The notes under the pieces were generated by a model. It searched no databases. It saw nothing but the letters and a program-made list of their open reading frames with translations, and was not told where the DNA came from. From NCBI RefSeq assembly GCF_034274695.1, contig NZ_CP128362.1:2666001-2730000 (forward strand): a stretch of 64,000 bases of DNA, given 5' to 3'. This document shows positions 59,801 through 64,000 of the stretch, piece by piece; the stretch's first letter is position 1; each line of letters starts with the position of its first letter. A program made the position numbers and the translations under genes. This stretch comes from Chitinophaga sp. LS1. GTDB taxonomy: Bacteria; Bacteroidota; Bacteroidia; Chitinophagales; Chitinophagaceae.

Positions 59801-62776
59801 TTACTGAATCATCAGTTTAGTGCTCATCACTTTCTTTGTTTTAGTGCTTACTTCCACGCTGTAAATACCTGTAGGTATACCAGATGGAATAGTCATAGTC
59901 TCGTTAGCCTTCGCTGATTTTCTCAACACCACTCTGCCTGACATATCCGTCATTGTTACAATCACATCTGTAATTGCCTTATCTGATATACGAATAGCAA
60001 AGCTATGCTGTATAACAGGGTTTGGATAAATAGATGAAGTGGTTACCTCCACAGACGCCTGTCTTGCACCCGCTTCAGTACCCGCTGCTTCAAAGTGTGA
60101 CCAGTCATACGCACCTACATAATGCACATAGTAATTACCATTCACTCTCGCAGGCATGCTATTAGACCATGTATTGGTATAATCCACTCCATTGATCTCG
60201 AGTTTAGTCAGGTTCCATGAATTGATGTAAGAGATATTACCTGCAATTACATAACAGAACTCACCATTACCATCTTTTGCAAATGGTAATGTCACCACAG
60301 AAGGGTTATCACAGCTACCACCAGTTACGTTCTGTTTGAAATTAGCAGTGACAGACAGGTTGGTGTTTACTGTAACGGTAACAGGATTGAGGGTGTCAGT
60401 AATGCCACCGCTCCAATTATTAAACAGGTAACCATTACCTGGTGTTGCAGTCAATGTTACAACCGTACCTTCTGTATATGTACCACCAGCGGGGTTGAGT
60501 ACCACCGTACCGGTACCTGATACTGCTGTAGTGATAGAATACTGCTTAGGTGCGACTACATTGGTCACATAGATATTGCTGGTATCTTTAAAGCTACCAT
60601 CAGCAGTCGTCGCATAAATGAATGCACTCCCTGAAGCCAGCGTTGTTACTAATCCTGTGCTGCTCACAGTAGCAATGGATGGTGCAGAAGATGTCCATGT
60701 CAGCAACTTATTGGTAGCATTAGCAGGTAATACAGTTGCTGTGAGTTGTGCTGTAGTATTGATGTTCAGTGTATCGGTAGCAGGTGTAACAGTGATACCT
60801 GTTACAGGTACTACTACAGCAGGTGTAGGTGTGCTGCCATATACCAGTTGATCATTTACATAGAGAGGAATATTACTTACTTCTTTCAATGTACCGTCTA
60901 CACCCTGTGAAGACCAGTCATTGGCTGCGTTCCATGCACTGGCTGGCGCTTCGTAAGGAAGACGGATACGGATCTGTGATTCTTTCTTTGACTCACTCTG
61001 ACCACCTGGCCAGATCTTAAGCGTTGAATTGTAAGTTACCTCTGTATAATAAAGATGCTTTGCAGTATCCCACGCTTGTAACGGTGTAAAAGTTACATCT
61101 GCATTGTTGGAAGAAACGACGTAGTCAGTAGATTTATAACCGGCGGTAAGGCCTTCTGAAATATCAACAAATAAACGGAATACATGTTTGGATGCAATAC
61201 GTGCCGGCCATGCAGTATGATTGTTTACCCACACAGACCATTCAGTGTATGTAGTACCACTGCCATTGATCTTGGCCTCGATCGTGAATTCGCCTGTAGG
61301 TGTTTCTGCCACCGGGAAGTTAGTGAGGGGTGTACCTCCGTAATCCTGTACCAGCTTTGCCGCCAGTCCGGAGAATGCCGCATTGTAATCGGTCGCTACT
61401 TCGTTATTCACATAGTTGCCACGATCATCTGTATAGGAGTCATCGTTGTTGGGGCCACCTACCAGTGCGCCATACAAGGTATGTCTCGATTCGGTAGGAG
61501 GGCCGGTCAGGTTATTCGTCCAGCAACCATGTGCAGTACGATGGTGAGGCTTTACAGGAGGATTTGTACCAAAGCCACATACATAACTACGATTGTTTGG
61601 ATTGCTACCCAGTGCATAGTTTATTTGAGATTGTGCAAAGGTGTAGTACTTCGTGCCTTTGGCAGTGGTAGTAGCGGCATCTTTGTAGTAAGCAGCCAGG
61701 AAACCAGTGTTGATCGCATATCTCAGTGCACCCCATACATCCAGGAATGCGAGGCCACCGGCTGTGTAAGTAATGCGTGACCCATTGTAACCATCTGTCC
61801 AATAGTCAAGGTGTCTTTCTATATCTTCTTTGTACTGGGTTTTGCCTGTCAGCTTTGCCAGTAGCGCATAACAGCCAGTAGATTTATCATCCCAGGCTAG
61901 CCCCCATTTGTAAGATTTGATGGCTGTCTGTGATTCAGTAGAGAGGTTTGCATAGTATGTCTCTGCTTTTGTGAGCCATGCAGCATCGCCGGTGGCGCGG
62001 TAGAGCCAGATGGCGCCCCATACCAGTTCATCGTTGTAGCCGCTGTAAGAGTTATAATAACTGGCAGCATCCGTGATGGAAGCAGAATACATACCGCGAT
62101 AGGTATCAGCAAAGTTGTACAACTGAATCGCGTGTGTAAGCAACGTCGCACTATAAGTAGGGTCGTCTGTTTTAAACACCATACTGGCAGCGGCCATTGC
62201 AGCAGCAGTTTCGGCAGCAAGGTCAGAGCCTGGATGTGTCGCATCAATCTTGTAAGCAGGACGGGACATCGCCATTACTTCCGAAGATCCCCACCACGCG
62301 TGGTCTGTACCGCCATTGCCTACCTGGCCATACAGTTCATTTGGCGCGGTATGACAGCGAATAAAATAGTCATTTACAAAACGAAGATTGCTTTTCAGGT
62401 ACTTCATCTGACCGGAGTTATTATAACCACCTGCAAAGTCAACAGCGCCCCAGGCCAGCATCGTCGCTGAGAAAGCCATCGGGAAGTTGAACTTCACATG
62501 GTCGCCGGCATCATACCATCCACCAGTCAGGTCTACACCTACATCACTACCATCAGTGAGTGCTGAGTTGCTACGCCAGGTGACACGGTTGTCTGCCGGC
62601 AATGTACCCGAGCGTTGTGCTTCGTAAAAGAACATAGACTTCTGCAATACTTCTGCATAGTTGTAGCTCTGTGCGTACGTGGATTTGAGGGATACCATCG
62701 TCAGGATGGTGGCGAATATGGGTAGGCGCAGCAGCTTGCCTCCCTTCGCAGGAACGAGGGAAAATCTGGTTTTCAT
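59801..62776 (-). CDS. GH9 cellulase with CBM3-like, Ig-like and T9SS sorting domains (991 aa)
   Basis: The ATG at 62776 (MKTRFSLV) begins a signal peptide cleaved near TYAQ; seven extra residues from 62797 are less likely. GH9 catalytic domain about residues 40-470: GGWYDAGDHVKF (catalytic Asp pair), PHHRTAHGCW and the end NEVATDYNAAFSG with the acid Glu. A CBM3c-like domain follows (about 480-630), then a Big2 Ig-like unit (ITVTPATDTLNINTTAQLTA, about 645-720), an InlB-type beta repeat (TLTATPGNGYLFNNWSGG), a small beta domain and a C-terminal Por/T9SS sorting tail (SIYPNPV to LMIQ). It is secreted and surface-anchored, degrading beta-1,4-glucan. Confidence 0.92.
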   Translation of the reverse strand: MKTRFSLVPAKGGKLLRLPIFATILTMVSLKSTYAQSYNYAEVLQKSMFFYEAQRSGTLPADNRVTWRSNSALTDGSDVGVDLTGGWYDAGDHVKFNFPMAFSATMLAWGAVDFAGGYNNSGQMKYLKSNLRFVNDYFIRCHTAPNELYGQVGNGGTDHAWWGSSEVMAMSRPAYKIDATHPGSDLAAETAAAMAAASMVFKTDDPTYSATLLTHAIQLYNFADTYRGMYSASITDAASYYNSYSGYNDELVWGAIWLYRATGDAAWLTKAETYYANLSTESQTAIKSYKWGLAWDDKSTGCYALLAKLTGKTQYKEDIERHLDYWTDGYNGSRITYTAGGLAFLDVWGALRYAINTGFLAAYYKDAATTTAKGTKYYTFAQSQINYALGSNPNNRSYVCGFGTNPPVKPHHRTAHGCWTNNLTGPPTESRHTLYGALVGGPNNDDSYTDDRGNYVNNEVATDYNAAFSGLAAKLVQDYGGTPLTNFPVAETPTGEFTIEAKINGSGTTYTEWSVWVNNHTAWPARIASKHVFRLFVDISEGLTAGYKSTDYVVSSNNADVTFTPLQAWDTAKHLYYTEVTYNSTLKIWPGGQSESKKESQIRIRLPYEAPASAWNAANDWSSQGVDGTLKEVSNIPLYVNDQLVYGSTPTPAVVVPVTGITVTPATDTLNINTTAQLTATVLPANATNKLLTWTSSAPSIATVSSTGLVTTLASGSAFIYATTADGSFKDTSNIYVTNVVAPKQYSITTAVSGTGTVVLNPAGGTYTEGTVVTLTATPGNGYLFNNWSGGITDTLNPVTVTVNTNLSVTANFKQNVTGGSCDNPSVVTLPFAKDGNGEFCYVIAGNISYINSWNLTKLEINGVDYTNTWSNSMPARVNGNYYVHYVGAYDWSHFEAAGTEAGARQASVEVTTSSIYPNPVIQHSFAIRISDKAITDVIVTMTDMSGRVVLRKSAKANETMTIPSGIPTGIYSVEVSTKTKKVMSTKLMIQ

Positions 62777-62920
62777 CGGGTTGTATTTAAAAATCAATGT
62801 AAAGGGACCAATGGGTATCTGAATTGGGCCTTGAAGAGATTATAGGTTTTTTATAGTATGTCTTTAAGAATAATGATATGGTAACGCAAGTTTAGGGAAT
62901 TCTCAGGTATAAACAAAAAA

Positions 62921-62946
62921 ATCGCCAGTCTGATAAGGCTGGCGAT
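62921..62946 (-). terminator. Minus-strand intrinsic terminator
   Basis: Perfect 8-bp stem ATCGCCAG / CTGGCGAT, followed on the minus strand by T7. It follows the small leftward reading frame that ends at 62956. Confidence 0.75.
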
Positions 62947-63152
62947 GTACCATCATTAAGCACCCATCAGGTCATCCTGTCTTTCGGAGATAGCCTTGTG
63001 TCTGAGTACCAGTTCTTTGAAACTTCCTTCATTCAGCATGGTGTCTTCCTGGCCAAGATGACGAAGCTAATCTTAGTTCCGGTTCTACAGCTGTTTTATC
63101 AGCTTTCCGTTCGGGGCGCTGTAAGCGAATGAGAGGGCGAATTGAAAAAAGA

Positions 63153-63176
63153 AAGCCGCCTTTCATGAGGCGGCTT
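63153..63176 (-). terminator. Terminator downstream of the sirtuin gene
   Basis: Perfect 8-bp stem AAGCCGCC / GGCGGCTT with a TTTCTTTTTT tract on the minus strand, 134 bp past the sirtuin stop. Confidence 0.75.
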
Positions 63177-63310
63177 CTTGCGTATTAAATAGGTTCAGAT
63201 AAATATTTTCTGATTAGTGGATGGGCTTTGGCAGGATAAAATGTAGTGTTTAAACAATATAGCAAGGTCAAACACGGATTTTTAACATCTTACTAAGTTT
63301 TTGCCTTTTA

Positions 63311-64000
63311 TTAGAGTAATGCTAGCATCTCGTCGATATTTCCTTTTATTTGAAGGGAGCGGGCTGCGATTTCCGCAGGCACTTCAGGGTGGTCTCTGTT
63401 AAAGCGAAGCAGGTAGGCCGAAGGATTATGGTAAGTGATTTGTTCCATTGGCCAGCGTACTACTCCTGGAGTATTGAAACCGGTGCCCATGTCCATGATG
63501 ACTATGGGTGTTTGTAAATGTTGATGTACCCATGACTGGAAGCGTTCGCGTTGTTGCTCGTAAGGTTTTTCGATAAACCAGCTGCCACCCCGGACGTTCA
63601 TAAACATATCGCCACCACATTTAGGACATTTAGGAATAGCGTTTGCATCCGTGATTTCATGCGTAACCGGATCAAGATTCGCTGACAGTTTATCAAGAAT
63701 AGGGCGGGTATCATATGTTTCATCAGAGCAGGGTTGTAAACATTGCATCAGTTTATAGTTTCCCTGTGGTGTGAAAATTCTGGAAGGGGCAAAACCGTTC
63801 TTTTCAAACATGGTATCCACATTGGAGGTAATGACAAAGTATTCCTTGTCTCTGACCAGAGAGAATAATTGTTGATAAACGGTGGCCTGCTGATTATCGT
63901 ACGCAACGTTTTGCACATGCATGGCATGATAGCCCCAGTTAATGGCTTCGGATAAGCCCTGGTAGCCCATTAACTGGTAGTTGTTACGAAAGCCTCTCTG
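63311..64000 (-). CDS. Sir2-family protein, SirTM (class M)-like, partial (at least 229 aa)
   Basis: The frame is open past the right edge (reads RGFRNNYQLMGYQGLSEAIN), so the N-terminus is outside the window. Sirtuin features: FVITSNVDTMFEKNGF (T-x-N-x-D), RIFTPQGNYKLMQC, a zinc knuckle (CLQPC ... CPKCGG) and MDMGTGFNTPGVVRWPME. The catalytic His of the HG motif is replaced by Gln (PQGN). This, with the Asn of TSNVD, matches class M sirtuins, which act mainly as protein ADP-ribosyltransferases rather than deacylases. The usual SirTM partners (macrodomain, GcvH-L, LplA2) are not seen here; they could lie upstream, outside the window. Confidence 0.85.
   Translation of the reverse strand, partial: QRGFRNNYQLMGYQGLSEAINWGYHAMHVQNVAYDNQQATVYQQLFSLVRDKEYFVITSNVDTMFEKNGFAPSRIFTPQGNYKLMQCLQPCSDETYDTRPILDKLSANLDPVTHEITDANAIPKCPKCGGDMFMNVRGGSWFIEKPYEQQRERFQSWVHQHLQTPIVIMDMGTGFNTPGVVRWPMEQITYHNPSAYLLRFNRDHPEVPAEIAARSLQIKGNIDEMLALL

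Larger units (their letters stand above)
62777..63310. other. Non-coding region between cellulase and sirtuin genes
   Basis: About 530 bp. It contains two minus-strand terminators (62921-62946, 63153-63176) and between them a 27-codon leftward reading frame (62956-63039, begins MLNEGSFKELVLRHKAISER) that stops just before the first terminator. That frame may be the tail of a lost gene or a short peptide; no consensus promoter was identified for the cellulase. Confidence 0.4.

Overview
The window looks like a chromosomal stretch from a Bacteroidota member close to Chitinophaga (family Chitinophagaceae). The evidence is a GH9 cellulase with a type IX secretion (Por) C-terminal sorting tail, a GH16-type lipoprotein, paired YD/RHS giants with DUF5977-like repeats, TolC/RND genes with typical Bacteroidota lipoprotein signals, and several promoters that fit the Bacteroidota pattern TTG-N20-TAnnTTTG. 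Species assignment is inference. No CRISPR array, rRNA, integrase or intact transposase was seen. One tRNA (Glu, TTC) is present.

Layout. 0-6.3 kb: a leftward signalling/redox operon (cNMP-binding histidine kinase, receiver-glutaredoxin-like-thioredoxin reductase fusion, UBP zinc finger), then a rightward receiver plus multi-PAS histidine kinase. 6.4-12.8 kb: a leftward operon of a 50-residue Sm-like protein and three large HEAT/ARM-type helical-repeat proteins with no recognised function. 12.9-18.2 kb: small hypothetical genes, a 1052-residue AsmA-like protein and a Cys-rich small membrane protein. 18.2-19.4 kb: a NamZ-type (DUF1343) muramidase homologue.

19.5-40 kb is accessory and rearranged. 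A 417-bp 3' fragment of an ADP-ribosylglycohydrolase gene lies at 19522-19938 and is repeated directly, about 98% identical, inside the intact gene at 31995-32885. Between them sits a co-directional run: ba3-type cytochrome oxidase (small subunit, CuA subunit II, subunit I, Sco, cytochrome c), a TolC/MFP/RND exporter, a small PII-like protein, a DUF2892 membrane protein, a rhodanese and a Crp/Fnr regulator. This reads as one respiration plus sulfur/redox-stress unit. Further right are a sulfatase-fold (LtaS-like) membrane enzyme flanked by short direct repeats, a broken copy and an intact copy of a 2OG-Fe(II) oxygenase gene bracketing a DUF4143 ATPase, and two pieces of a second ATPase gene on opposite strands. 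Those pieces would line up again if about 4.3 kb were inverted.

40-51 kb: two giant secreted YD/RHS proteins. The second ends in a short hydrophobic C-terminal domain and is overlapped by a membrane protein gene, which suggests a pore-forming toxin and its immunity protein. A broken ABC permease and tRNA-Glu follow. 51-64 kb is mostly housekeeping or metabolic: acyl-CoA synthetase, GH16 lipoprotein, GT-C-like membrane protein, ClC channel, DUF6438-like lipoprotein, dienelactone hydrolase, MarR regulator with a perfect palindromic operator candidate, YhdH/AcuI-type reductase, GH9 cellulase, and a partial sirtuin whose catalytic His position carries Gln, as in class M (SirTM) sirtuins.
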